Part shown: one piece after another, positions 35,617 to 48,262 of the stretch
Layout: every line of letters starts with the position of its first letter
Position numbering within the stretch: the stretch's first letter is position 1
From: Streptomyces sp. V1I1
GTDB taxonomy: Bacteria > Actinomycetota > Actinomycetes > Streptomycetales > Streptomycetaceae
Length of the DNA: 64,000 nucleotides
Direction of reading: 5' to 3'
NCBI RefSeq assembly: GCF_030817355.1
Contig: NZ_JAUSZH010000001.1
Span: forward strand, 2,033,501-2,097,500
Translations under genes and position numbers: made by a program
Notes under the pieces: model-generated
What the model saw: the letters and a program-made list of their open reading frames with translations, nothing else
Databases searched by the model: none
What the model was told of the DNA's origin: nothing

Positions 35617-36460
35617 CGGCGGTCTTGTACGTTCTTGCGCGCTCCCTGCGGTACGCGCCGGGCGGGACGCCGACGATCCGCGTGAAGTGCCGGTTCAGAT
35701 GCGGCTGGTCCGTGAAACCGACGGCGACGGCCGCATCGGCGGGCGCGGTCCCGGCGTCCAGAAGGTGGCGCGCCCGCCGCACGCGCGCATCGGTGAGCCA
35801 GGTGTGCGGCGGCATCCCGTACACCGCTTTGAAGGCGCGCAGCAGCGCGAAGGGGCTCGTGCCGAGCTCCTGCGCAAGCCCCTCCAGGGAGGGCGGCTCG
35901 GCCATCCGCTCCTCGAGGAGCTGCTTGGCGAGGGCGGCCGTGCGGGCGCCTGAGGCCTGGGGCGTACGCGAGGGGAGGGCGCTGCCGTAACGGCCCAGCA
36001 TCCGGGCGACGGCGATCCGCAGCAGGCTGTCGGCGGCGAGCGCGTTGCCTTCCTCCGCGGCCCGGTGCACGCCGCGTATCAGCAGGGCGGTCTGCGGGTC
36101 CTCGACGATCGTCTCGGCGAATCCCGGGGTGCCGCGCAGGCTGGTGACCGCTCCCCCGATCTCCGAGACGAGCTCCACGGAGGGGTAGAGCGTCGAGTAC
36201 GTCCAGCCTTCAGGAACGCCGGCCCGGGCGGAGTGCGGCACCTCCGGGTTGATCATGACAACCGTGCCGGGGCCCGCCCGGACAAGGCCCTCCGGCAGGC
36301 TCACGTCCTCGATCCCGCCGGTGACCGCGCCGAAGGTGAAGCCCTCGTGGCTGTGGCGGGGGAAGGTGTGCCGGACATAGCGGGCGCGCAGCAGATCGAG
36401 GCCCGGCAGCTCCTCGTACTGCCAGTGCCTCGCCCACTCGCGCTCCGTCAGCCGTCCCAT
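35600..36460 (-). CDS. AraC-family transcriptional regulator
   Basis: The 286-residue protein starts at ATG 36460, with GGGGGA ten bases upstream. The N-terminal cupin-like AraC-binding domain is seen in VRHTFPRHSHEGFTFGAVTGG and MINPEVPHSARAG. The C-terminal double helix-turn-helix lies at about 170-275, with ELGTSPFALLRAFKAVYGMPP and VGFTDQPHLNRHFTRIVGVPPG. This layout is typical of regulators of LysE/AzlC-type exporters. Because it overlaps azlC in one transcript, it likely controls azlCD in response to an amino acid. It is divergent from lhr. Confidence 0.9.
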   Translation of the reverse strand: MGRLTEREWARHWQYEELPGLDLLRARYVRHTFPRHSHEGFTFGAVTGGIEDVSLPEGLVRAGPGTVVMINPEVPHSARAGVPEGWTYSTLYPSVELVSEIGGAVTSLRGTPGFAETIVEDPQTALLIRGVHRAAEEGNALAADSLLRIAVARMLGRYGSALPSRTPQASGARTAALAKQLLEERMAEPPSLEGLAQELGTSPFALLRAFKAVYGMPPHTWLTDARVRRARHLLDAGTAPADAAVAVGFTDQPHLNRHFTRIVGVPPGAYRRERARTYKTAGERPA

Positions 36461-36551
36461 CCGGCCATTGTCCCCCGGTGGCCTCGCCGCTGACCTGCGC
36501 GTCCATGACCTGGACAGCTGATTGTCAGTGGTGCGGTGCACGATGGGGGGC

Positions 36552-41171
<4,620 letters not shown>

Positions 41172-41224
41172 CGGGCGCCTGCGGCGGGCCTTTGCCCCTC
41201 CCCGCCCCTTCCCGCCGTATCGAT

Positions 41225-41321
41225 TTGCGGCTCCGCCGCGTGGGGGCTCCGCCCAGACCCCGGTATGCGACCTTCGGCCGCATGTCCTCAATCTCCCCAG
41301 ACTTCGTCCGGGGGGTCCCCA
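41225..41321. repeat. Two common Streptomyces intergenic elements upstream of nei
   Basis: Segment 41225-41261 (GCGGCTCCGCCGCGTGGGGG, then CTCCGCCCAGACCCC) and segment 41286-41321 (CTCAATCTCCCCAGACTTCG, then TCCGGGGGGTCCCCA) look like two of the dispersed GC-rich intergenic elements I recall from many Streptomyces gaps. The identification is from memory. Function is unknown. Confidence 0.5.
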
Positions 41322-41366
41322 CGGGCTGAAGGCGCAGCGGCCCCCGCCACCCCCATCATGGATGCC

Positions 41367-42188
41367 ATGCCCGAAGGAGACACCGTCTGGCTGACCGCCA
41401 AGCGCCTGCACACTGCCCTCGCCGGGCAGGTCCTCACCCGGTCCGACCTCCGCGTCCCACGCTTCGCGACCGCCGATCTCACCGGCCGGAGCGTCCTGGA
41501 CGTCACGCCGCGCGGCAAGCACCTGCTCACCCGCATCGAGGGCGGCCTCACCCTCCACTCCCACCTCCGTATGGACGGTTCCTGGCAGGTGTACGGCTCC
41601 GGCGAGCGCTGGCGCGGCCCCGCGCACCAGATCCGCGCGATCCTCGGCAACGCCGGCCACACCGCCGTCGGCTACCGCCTCCCCGTCCTGGAGCTGCTGC
41701 GCACCGCCGACGAGGCCAAGGCAGTGGGCCATCTCGGCCCAGATCTGCTGGGCCCCGACTGGGACGCGGACACCGCCGTCGCGAACCTCCTCGCCGATCC
41801 GGCCCGCCCCCTGGGCGAGGCCCTGCTCGACCAGCGCAACCTCGCCGGCATCGGCAATGTCTACAAGTCGGAGCTGGCCTTCCTGGCCCGTGTGACGCCC
41901 TGGCTGCCCGTCGGCGAGCTGCCCGCCGACACCCCTCAGCGGCTCGTCGTCACCGCCCACCGACTCCTCGAAGCGAACAAGCACAGCTTCGACCGCACCA
42001 CCACGGCCGGGGACCGCCGAAGCGCCACGGCTGGCCGCCGCCCCGGTCCCCGGCTTCATGTCTACGGTCGCGAAGGCCGGCCATGTCTGCGCTGCGGGAC
42101 CCCGATCCGTAAGGCCGACCAGGGCGACGGCAGCCGCGAACGCCCCACCTACTGGTGCCCGCACTGCCAATCCGGGCCCACTAGTTGA
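41367..42188 (+). CDS. nei: Fpg/Nei-family DNA glycosylase (endonuclease VIII type)
   Basis: The 273-residue protein starts at ATG 41367. Only this start gives the family N-terminus MPEGD, in which Pro2 (after Met removal) is the nucleophile and Glu3 is catalytic; ATG 41358 would add MDA and is rejected. RGKHLL carries the conserved Lys, and the H2TH region LDQRNLAGIGNVYKSEL is intact. A C-terminal CxxC...CxxC zinc finger (CLRCG, then WCPHCQ) completes it. It removes oxidised pyrimidines and cleaves the abasic site. Several Nei-like copies are usual in actinobacteria, and this matches the Nei2 type in position. Confidence 0.93.
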   Translation: MPEGDTVWLTAKRLHTALAGQVLTRSDLRVPRFATADLTGRSVLDVTPRGKHLLTRIEGGLTLHSHLRMDGSWQVYGSGERWRGPAHQIRAILGNAGHTAVGYRLPVLELLRTADEAKAVGHLGPDLLGPDWDADTAVANLLADPARPLGEALLDQRNLAGIGNVYKSELAFLARVTPWLPVGELPADTPQRLVVTAHRLLEANKHSFDRTTTAGDRRSATAGRRPGPRLHVYGREGRPCLRCGTPIRKADQGDGSRERPTYWCPHCQSGPTS

Positions 42189-42220
42189 CGACCCGTCAGA
42201 TCCCGTCGTACCGTCCCCGC

Positions 42221-42994
42221 ATGCCCCTCAAGGCGTACGACCTCACCGGCCGCACCGCATTCGTCACCGGCGCGGCCGGCGGCATAGGCCGCGCCTCGGC
42301 CGCCCTCCTCGCCGAGGCGGGAGCCACCGTCCACTGCGCCGACATCGACGAGAAGGGCCTCCAGGAGACACGCACCCAGATCGCCGACGCGGGCGGCACG
42401 GCGCACACCCACCCCCTCGACGTCACCGACCGCGCCCAGCTCAAGGCCGCGATCGAGCACATCGAGAGCACCGGCCGGCTCGACATCCTGGCCGCCATCG
42501 CCGGAATCATGCACAGCAGCCCCGTCCTTGAGACAAGGGACGAGGACCTCGACCGCGTCCTCGCGGTCAACTTCAAAGGGATCTTGTACGCCTGCCAGGA
42601 GTCGGCCCGCGCCATGATCGCCACGGGCACCCCCGGCTCCATCGTCACCATGGCCTCCGGCGCCGTGGACGCCGCGAACGCCGGTCTGCTCTGCTACAGC
42701 GCGGCCAAAGCTGCAGTCGTCCAGCTCACCAAGACCCTCGCGACCGAACTCGGCCCGCACTCCATCCGCGTCAACGCCGTCGCCCCCGGCTGGATCCGCA
42801 CCCCCATGACCGACCGCCACGACGCCACGCTCCAGCACAAGGCCGAGGCGGCGATGGTCCGGCTCTCCCCGCTCCGCCGCGTCGGCGAGCCCGAGGACAT
42901 CGCCCATACGGTCCTTCACCTGGCGTCCGACGCGTCCGCCTTCACGACGGGCCAGATCCTCCGCCCGAACGGCGGCGTCGCGATGCCCTGGTGA
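42221..42994 (+). CDS. Short-chain dehydrogenase/reductase
   Basis: The 257-residue protein starts at ATG 42221; a TTG at 42185 would overlap the nei stop. It is a classical SDR with cofactor motif TGAAGGIG (16-23), D62-type DVTD, NAG-like position AAIAGIM and catalytic S146, Y159 and K163 (YSAAK). PGWIRTPM is also typical. The Asp in HCADIDEKG after beta2 suggests NAD(H) preference. Substrate unknown. Its 3' end overlaps the convergent small membrane protein gene by 53 bp. Confidence 0.88.
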   Translation: MPLKAYDLTGRTAFVTGAAGGIGRASAALLAEAGATVHCADIDEKGLQETRTQIADAGGTAHTHPLDVTDRAQLKAAIEHIESTGRLDILAAIAGIMHSSPVLETRDEDLDRVLAVNFKGILYACQESARAMIATGTPGSIVTMASGAVDAANAGLLCYSAAKAAVVQLTKTLATELGPHSIRVNAVAPGWIRTPMTDRHDATLQHKAEAAMVRLSPLRRVGEPEDIAHTVLHLASDASAFTTGQILRPNGGVAMPW

Positions 42995-43196
42995 TCCCAC
43001 CGCGCGTGCCCCCACGGGACGCCGTGACATGCACCGGCAGCAGGCTGAGCCCCCACCCGCCTGCCGCCACCGCTCCTTCGACCAGCCCCGCCTGCTGCGG
43101 CACGAGCACCAGCCGCAGCACGGCCCACCACCACAGCCCGCCGGCCACGAACCCGAGGGCGACCACCGGCACGAGGACGACTCCGCGTACTGCCAT
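42942..43196 (-). CDS. Small membrane protein, Streptomyces hypothetical
   Basis: The 84-residue protein has ATG 43196 preceded by GGAGGAGG five bases upstream, the best ribosome site in this area, which makes the frame credible. The N-terminal two thirds form two hydrophobic segments (VVLVPVVALGFVAGGLWWWA at 6-25 and VAAGGWGLSLLPVHV at 43-57). The C-terminus is Arg/Gly/Ser-rich. The 3' end overlaps the SDR gene (other strand) by 53 bp. No family recognised. Confidence 0.7.
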   Translation of the reverse strand: MAVRGVVLVPVVALGFVAGGLWWWAVLRLVLVPQQAGLVEGAVAAGGWGLSLLPVHVTASRGGTRGGITRASRRRRSGGGSGPS

Positions 43197-43343
43197 GGCT
43201 GCCTCCTCCGGCCCACGCTAGACCGGCGCGATCACTCACCGGGAGGGCGCACCGGATGCACACCCCGGCGCGCGGGGCACCGGTCACCTCACTCCAAACA
43301 GCCCGCGACCCCCGACCACGTGCCGGGGCCGCAGCGCAAACGC

Positions 43344-43814
43344 CTAGGGGCTCTCCGCCTGGAACATCCACGCGTGCTTCTCGAGGTCCGCCGTGAGCCC
43401 TATCAGCACATCCTGAGTCACCGGATCCGGATCCCCGGTCGCGGCGATCCGCTCCCGCATGCGCCCGATCACCGCGCCGAGCGCGTCCACGAGGGTCTGC
43501 ACGGCGTCCACGTCCTTGATCAAGCCCTCCGGCACCGCGCCGATCACGCTCTGCGCCGCCACCGTCGCAGCCCGGCCGTCCGGCGTCACCCCGAGCGCCG
43601 ACGCACGCTCGGCCACCGTGTCGGAGTGCATCCGCGCCGAGTCCACGACCTCGTCGAGCTGGAGATGCACGGACCGGAAGCGGGGCCCGACGACATTCCA
43701 GTGGACCTGCTTCGCCACCAGTGAGAGATCCACCAGATCGACGAGAGCGCCCCTCAGCGCATCGCCGACCGTCTTGAGGTCCGACTCGTTCAGAGGGCTC
43801 TTCACGACAGACAT
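43344..43814 (-). CDS. dpsB: Dps-family ferritin-like protein
   Basis: The 156-residue protein has ATG 43814 after GGAGGA. It is a Dps-family protein whose ferroxidase ligands are present: KQVHWNVVGPRFRSVHLQLDE gives two His and Asp/Glu of the inter-subunit site, followed by SARMHSDTVAERASALG. Dps dodecamers oxidise and store iron and protect or compact DNA. S. coelicolor has three; position next to clgR matches DpsB as I recall. Gene symbol is by synteny only. It is separated from clgR by a terminator. Confidence 0.85.
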   Translation of the reverse strand: MSVVKSPLNESDLKTVGDALRGALVDLVDLSLVAKQVHWNVVGPRFRSVHLQLDEVVDSARMHSDTVAERASALGVTPDGRAATVAAQSVIGAVPEGLIKDVDAVQTLVDALGAVIGRMRERIAATGDPDPVTQDVLIGLTADLEKHAWMFQAESP

Positions 43815-43894
43815 CGATGTCCTCCACTCGGTTCGCAGATACCCGTCCACCATGGCACAAGTACCGCAAACCGGGCATTCGTCGATAAAGCAAA

Positions 43895-43935
43895 AGCCCC
43901 GGCCCTCCGCCCCGCAGGGGCAGTAGACCGGGGCT
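43895..43935 (-). terminator. Terminator downstream of clgR
   Basis: AGCCCCGG (43895-43902) pairs with 43928-43935, and an inner GC-rich hairpin lies between. Read on the minus strand it is followed by a short T-run (TTTTGC), so it most likely ends the clgR transcript. Confidence 0.7.
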
Positions 43936-43968
43936 CAGCTGCAAACAAGCCGTGCAGAGCCGTACGGA

Positions 43969-44352
43969 TCAGGCGGCGACGACGTCCACCGCCTCCGCAG
44001 GCGCCTTGATCGTCACCCGCTCCGTCGGCACACCCGCCACCGACGTCACGGAGACGGAATTGAGCATCGGGCGTACTGGCGCAGGCACTGGCTCACTCGC
44101 CGCTGCCGACTCGGCCAGCTCGGCCAACGACAGCTCGTCGCTGACTTCACGCATGAGCTCGGACATCCGTACGTCAAGCGCGTCGCAGATCGCGGAGAGC
44201 AGCTCGGAGGAAGCCTCCTTCTGCCCCCGCTCCACCTCGGAGAGATAGCCGAGCGATACTCGGGCGGACGAGGAGACTTCGCGCAGAGTACGGCCCTGGC
44301 GCTGGCGCTGCCGACGCAGCACGTCACCAAGCAGGCGACGGAGCAGAATCAT
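43969..44352 (-). CDS. clgR: XRE-family regulator ClgR (activator of clp and lon)
   Basis: The 127-residue protein starts at ATG 44352 after GGAGGGAG; an ATG at 44385 lacks a site. The XRE helix-turn-helix lies at about 8-62 ([20 protein letters not shown], then [18 protein letters not shown]), identical in pattern to ClgR, which activates clpP, clpC and lon. The tail ends VDVVAA. In Streptomyces ClgR a C-terminal Ala-Ala makes the protein a ClpP substrate, closing a feedback loop. That ending is preserved here. Confidence 0.9.
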   Translation of the reverse strand: MILLRRLLGDVLRRQRQRQGRTLREVSSSARVSLGYLSEVERGQKEASSELLSAICDALDVRMSELMREVSDELSLAELAESAAASEPVPAPVRPMLNSVSVTSVAGVPTERVTIKAPAEAVDVVAA

Positions 44353-44461
44353 CGGTGGCTCCCTCCTCGGTCCGCGTAGCCGCATCCTTCACGCCCCACC
44401 GTACCGCCTCGTGCCGCGGCCGTGCGGGGAGCGATGTCGTGTTCACTCAGGGCTGCAAACA

Positions 44462-44971
44462 TCAAGTCCCCCCGTTCTGTTCCGTATCCTGTGTCCGCGC
44501 ATTTTCGTGCAGTTCGCCGGAGAGCAACTCGAGCACGCTCCGTACACTCTCTCTACGGATTTCCGCCCGGCCACCGTTCAACCGCAACTCGGCCACTTTC
44601 CCGGCGCCGCCCGGCCCCGCGACGGCCAGATAGACCGTCCCGACGGGCTGCCCGTCCTGTGGTTCCGGCCCGGCCACACCCGTGGTCGCGATGCCCCAGC
44701 CGGCGCCCAGCGCCTGCCGTACCCCGGCCGCCATCTGCCGTGCGACCTCGGGATCCACCGCGCCGCGCTCCGCCAGGAGGGTCCCGTCGACGCCGAGAAC
44801 ATCCCTCTTGAGAGTGGTTGCGTACGCCGTGACGGACCCGCGGAAGGACTTCGAGGCACCTGGTACGGAAGTGAGCTCGGCGGCCACCAGGCCGCCGGTC
44901 AGCGACTCGGCGACGGCCAGCGTCTCGCCACGTTCCGCAAGCAACGCCAGCACCCGAGCCGCGGTCTTCAC
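44462..44971 (-). CDS. cinA: CinA C-terminal-type nicotinamide-nucleotide amidohydrolase (PncC)
   Basis: The 169-residue protein consists of the CinA C-terminal domain only. Diagnostic segments are ETLAVAESLTGGLVAAELTS, SKSFRGSVTAYATTLKRDVL and AVDPEVARQMAAGVR, followed by WGIATTGVAGPE. This domain deamidates NMN to nicotinate mononucleotide. The start overlaps the pgsA stop by 4 bp (ATGA). It is the last gene of the rimO-pgsA-cinA transcript, an arrangement common in actinobacteria. Confidence 0.93.
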   Translation of the reverse strand: MKTAARVLALLAERGETLAVAESLTGGLVAAELTSVPGASKSFRGSVTAYATTLKRDVLGVDGTLLAERGAVDPEVARQMAAGVRQALGAGWGIATTGVAGPEPQDGQPVGTVYLAVAGPGGAGKVAELRLNGGRAEIRRESVRSVLELLSGELHENARTQDTEQNGGT

Positions 44972-45675
44972 CGCTTTTCTCCTGCGTTTCCAGCACTCCC
45001 GGCGTTGCTCCCCGCCTCGTCGGCCGCCGCCGCCCGCTGGGCGGCCAGTCCCCTGCGCCTCAGCACGATCGCCTGTCGCACATAGTCCAGACCGGTGACC
45101 ACCGTCAGCACGACGGCCAGCGCCATCACCCAGAAGCGCAGGGTGGCCAGCGGACCGGTCAGCGCCAGGACGTACATCCCGACCGCCGTGCCCTGCGCGA
45201 GGGTCTTCATCTTGCCGCCGCGACTGGCCGGAATGACCCCGTGCCGGATCACCCAGAACCGCATCAGCGTGATCCCGAGCTCACGGAAGAGAATGACCCC
45301 GGTCACCCACCACGGCAGATCCCCGAGCGCCGACAGACAGATCAGCCCGGCAGCCATGATCGCCTTGTCGGCGATCGGGTCGGCGATCTTCCCGAAGTCG
45401 GTGACCAGGTTGTACGTACGCGCCAGATGGCCGTCGAAGATGTCGGTGATCATGGCGACTGCGAACGCCGCCCACGCCCAGGCCCGCCAGGCCGGGTCGT
45501 ATCCGCCGTCCTGCAGCATCAGCATGACGAAGCCGGGCACGAGCACCAGGCGGATCATGGTCAGGATGTTGGCGATGTTCCAGAGGCTGGCCTGATTGAC
45601 GGCCGCAGCGCCCAGCTTGCCGCCGGGCGCGGGCCTGCCGGTGCCGCCCCCCGCGGATGCCGGCACTCCGGTCAT
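44968..45675 (-). CDS. pgsA: CDP-diacylglycerol--glycerol-3-phosphate 3-phosphatidyltransferase
   Basis: The 235-residue membrane enzyme overlaps rimO upstream and cinA downstream by 4 bp each. The CDP-alcohol phosphotransferase motif D-x2-DG-x2-AR-x8-G-x3-D-x3-D is complete in DIFDGHLAR...GKIADPIAD. Helices at about 30-60 and through 205 match the family. It makes phosphatidylglycerophosphate, the precursor of PG and cardiolipin. The first 30 residues are Gly/Pro-rich, and the C-terminus is charged and Ala-rich. Confidence 0.93.
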   Translation of the reverse strand: MTGVPASAGGGTGRPAPGGKLGAAAVNQASLWNIANILTMIRLVLVPGFVMLMLQDGGYDPAWRAWAWAAFAVAMITDIFDGHLARTYNLVTDFGKIADPIADKAIMAAGLICLSALGDLPWWVTGVILFRELGITLMRFWVIRHGVIPASRGGKMKTLAQGTAVGMYVLALTGPLATLRFWVMALAVVLTVVTGLDYVRQAIVLRRRGLAAQRAAAADEAGSNAGSAGNAGEKR

Positions 45676-47135
45676 GTGCCAACCTCCTCAAGACATTCGG
45701 CCACCAGGTCGACGCCTTCCGTACCCACGGCCTTTGCCACGACGATACGACCGGGCACGAGCCCCTCGCTCGAAGTGAAGACCACCTGCCCGTCCGTCTC
45801 CGGCGCCTGGTGCGCCGCACGGCCCACCGCACCGTCCTCGCCGTCCACGGACTCGACCAGCACCTCAAGGGCCTCGCCGAGCCGCTCCTCGGCGCGCTGC
45901 GCGGTCAGCTCCTCCGCGAGCCGCGACAGATACTCAAGACGCTCGGCGATCACGTCGGCGTCCAGCTTGTTGTCGTACGAGACGGCCTCCGTGCCGTCCT
46001 CGTCGGAGTAGCCGAAGACGCCGATGGCATCCAGGCGCGCATCGGTGAGGAAGCTTTCCAGCTCGGCGAAGTCCGCCTCGGTCTCGCCGGGGAAGCCGAC
46101 GATGAAGTTGGACCGCACACCCGCCTGCGGGGCCTTGCCGCGGATGGTCGCCAGCAGCTCCAAGAACCGCTCGGTGTCGCCGAAGCGCCGCATCGCGCGC
46201 AGCACACCCGGCGCGGAGTGCTGGAAGGACAGGTCGAAGTACGGAGCGATCTTCGGCGTCGAGGTGAGGACGTCGATCAGCCCGGGCCGCATCTCGGCGG
46301 GCTGCAGATAGCTGACCCGCACCCGCTCGATGCCGTCGATCTCGGCCAGCTCCGGCAGCAGGGTCTCCAGGAGACGGATGTCGCCGAGGTCCTTGCCGTA
46401 CGAGGTGTTGTTCTCGGAGACCAGCATGACCTCCTTCACGCCCTGCTCGGCCAGCCAGCGCGTCTCGCCGAGCACATCGCTGGGCCGCCGCGAGATGAAC
46501 GAGCCGCGGAAGGACGGAATGGCGCAGAAGGAGCAGCGCCGGTCGCAGCCGGATGCGAGCTTCACGGAGGCGACGGGGCTGGTGCCGAGGCGGCGGCGCA
46601 GGGGCGCCCGCGGCCCGGACACCGGTGCGACCCCCTCCGGCAGATCCTCGGGGGCGGGCGCGATGTCACCGTGGCCGGGCAGCGCCACATCGGACGCCTC
46701 CTGCCGTTCGACCGGGCTCAGCGGCAGCAGCTTGCGGCGGTCGCGCGGAGTGTGCGAGGCGTGGATGCCGCCGTTCAGGATGGTCTGAAGGCGGTCGGAG
46801 ATGTCGGCGTAGTCGTCGAAGCCGAGCACGCCGTCCGCCTCGGGCAGCGCTTCGGCCAGCTCCTTGCCGTACCGCTCGGCCATGCAGCCGACCGCGACCA
46901 CGGCCTGGGTCTTGCCGTGGTCCTTGAGATCGTTGGCTTCGAGCAGGGCGTCGACGGAGTCCTTCTTGGCGGCCTCGACGAACCCGCAGGTGTTGACGAC
47001 TGCGACATCCGCATCGGCGGCTTCCTCGACGAGCTCCCAGCCGTCCGCTGCCAAGCGGCCTGCGAGCTCCTCCGAGTCCACCTCGTTACGGGCGCAGCCA
47101 AGAGTGACAAGGGCGACGGTACGGCGTTCGGGCAT
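45672..47135 (-). CDS. rimO: Ribosomal protein S12 methylthiotransferase RimO
   Basis: The 487-residue protein starts at ATG 47135. C14 in LGCARN, then [10 protein letters not shown] and AVGCMAERY give the UPF0004 cluster cysteines. The radical-SAM motif CDRRCSFC (CxxxCxxC) and a C-terminal TRAM domain are in place. RimO adds a methylthio group to an Asp of ribosomal protein S12. It is related to MiaB, also in this window, but RimO-specific sequence ([13 protein letters not shown]) settles the assignment. It is followed by pgsA with ATGA overlap. Confidence 0.94.
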   Translation of the reverse strand: MPERRTVALVTLGCARNEVDSEELAGRLAADGWELVEEAADADVAVVNTCGFVEAAKKDSVDALLEANDLKDHGKTQAVVAVGCMAERYGKELAEALPEADGVLGFDDYADISDRLQTILNGGIHASHTPRDRRKLLPLSPVERQEASDVALPGHGDIAPAPEDLPEGVAPVSGPRAPLRRRLGTSPVASVKLASGCDRRCSFCAIPSFRGSFISRRPSDVLGETRWLAEQGVKEVMLVSENNTSYGKDLGDIRLLETLLPELAEIDGIERVRVSYLQPAEMRPGLIDVLTSTPKIAPYFDLSFQHSAPGVLRAMRRFGDTERFLELLATIRGKAPQAGVRSNFIVGFPGETEADFAELESFLTDARLDAIGVFGYSDEDGTEAVSYDNKLDADVIAERLEYLSRLAEELTAQRAEERLGEALEVLVESVDGEDGAVGRAAHQAPETDGQVVFTSSEGLVPGRIVVAKAVGTEGVDLVAECLEEVGT

Positions 47136-47207
47136 GGGCTCAAGACTACTTTGTCCTGACCCACGCCCTGGCCCCGAGGGTTCCCGGGGCCCCGCAGCCC
47201 ATCTGGG

Positions 47208-48074
47208 CTAGCCGACCTCGGGGTCGCCCTTCGTGTACGACAGCCGCTCGACCTGGCCCGCCTCGAACTGGTCCTCGACCTTCTTGCCGTTCACGAACAG
47301 CTCGATCGCCCCGGCGTTCCCGAGGATCAGATCAACCCGCTCGTCGTCCTGGAAGGTCTTGGACTCGCCCTTGAGCAGCAGCCCGTCGAAGAGCAGCTTG
47401 CCGTTGTGCGACTTGGCCGAGATCCAGCTCTTGTCGTCCAGGGCGGAGAGCTTCACCGTCACCTTGTCCTTCGGCACCGCCGCGATGGCGCTGTCCGACG
47501 GGTCGGGCTTCGGTGGGGCGGGCTTGCTCGTGGACGGATCAGCCGGGCTCGGCTTCTGCTCGGACGCCGACCCCTCGGCCACGTTGCTGCCCTTGCCGCC
47601 GTCCTCGCCGCTGAAGAGCGTGAAGCCGACGAAGCCGATCACGGCGACGATCGCGGCGACCATGGCGGCCGTCCAGTTGGGGCGGCGCGCATCGGGACGG
47701 ATGCGCTCGGCCTCGAAGAGCGGCGCGGCAGGTGTCGGCGAAGGACGTCCGCCGTGCTCCGCGTCGTACTGCGCGACGAGCGGATCGGGATCGAGGCCGA
47801 CGGCACGCGCAACCGTGCGGATATGACCGCGCGCGTAGACATCGCCGCCACAGCGGGAGAAGTCGTCCTGCTCGATCGCTTGCACGATCGGGATGCGCAC
47901 CCGGGTGGAGGAACTGACTTCGTCAACGGTCAGACCTGCGGCGATGCGGGCTTGCTGGAGCGCATGACCGATCGAAGGCCGGTCATCTTCGTTCGAAGAC
48001 CGGTCGTCTTCAAGCGAAGGCTGGTCGTCGTCGATTGAAGGCCGGTCGTCTTCGGGGGAGTTGCCGATGGACAC
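47208..48074 (-). CDS. RodZ-like helix-turn-helix membrane protein (DUF4115)
   Basis: The 288-residue protein starts at GTG 48074 (AAAGG upstream). Order: four heptad repeats (9-36) of (E/D)DDRPSI type, an XRE-like HTH_25 domain (about 36-100; ALQQARIAAGLTVDEVSS, then GGDVYARGHIRTVARAVGLD), one TM helix at about 143-162 (MVAAIVAVIGFVGFTLF), a Ser/Pro-rich linker, and a C-terminal DUF4115 beta domain. RodZ links cytoskeleton (MreB) to wall synthesis in rods. In Streptomyces the homologue sits between ftsK and rimO; its role is unproven. The N-terminal repeats are unusual. Confidence 0.85.
   Translation of the reverse strand: MSIGNSPEDDRPSIDDDQPSLEDDRSSNEDDRPSIGHALQQARIAAGLTVDEVSSSTRVRIPIVQAIEQDDFSRCGGDVYARGHIRTVARAVGLDPDPLVAQYDAEHGGRPSPTPAAPLFEAERIRPDARRPNWTAAMVAAIVAVIGFVGFTLFSGEDGGKGSNVAEGSASEQKPSPADPSTSKPAPPKPDPSDSAIAAVPKDKVTVKLSALDDKSWISAKSHNGKLLFDGLLLKGESKTFQDDERVDLILGNAGAIELFVNGKKVEDQFEAGQVERLSYTKGDPEVG
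47970..48053. repeat. Four 21-bp tandem repeats in the RodZ-like gene
   Basis: Four in-frame 21-bp units (47970-47990, 47991-48011, 48012-48032, 48033-48053) encode the heptapeptides EDDRPSI, DDDQPSL, EDDRSSN and EDDRPSI near the N-terminus. Length in multiples of 21 bp keeps the frame, so copy number could vary without loss of function. Confidence 0.9.
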
Positions 48075-48262
48075 GGGGGCGCCTTTCGAGCGTGTAGCCA
48101 CCTGCTGGAGGTTCAGTCTATGGGTGGAACGAAAGGGTGGGGCAACCGGGCGAGGGACTTTGTACGCCAACAGAATGGCCGGTCATCCTGATGGTGGGAC
48201 ATCTGACTGTCCCTCCCTCCAACTTGACGTACGACTGAGGGAAACGGTTGCTCTCCAAACCC

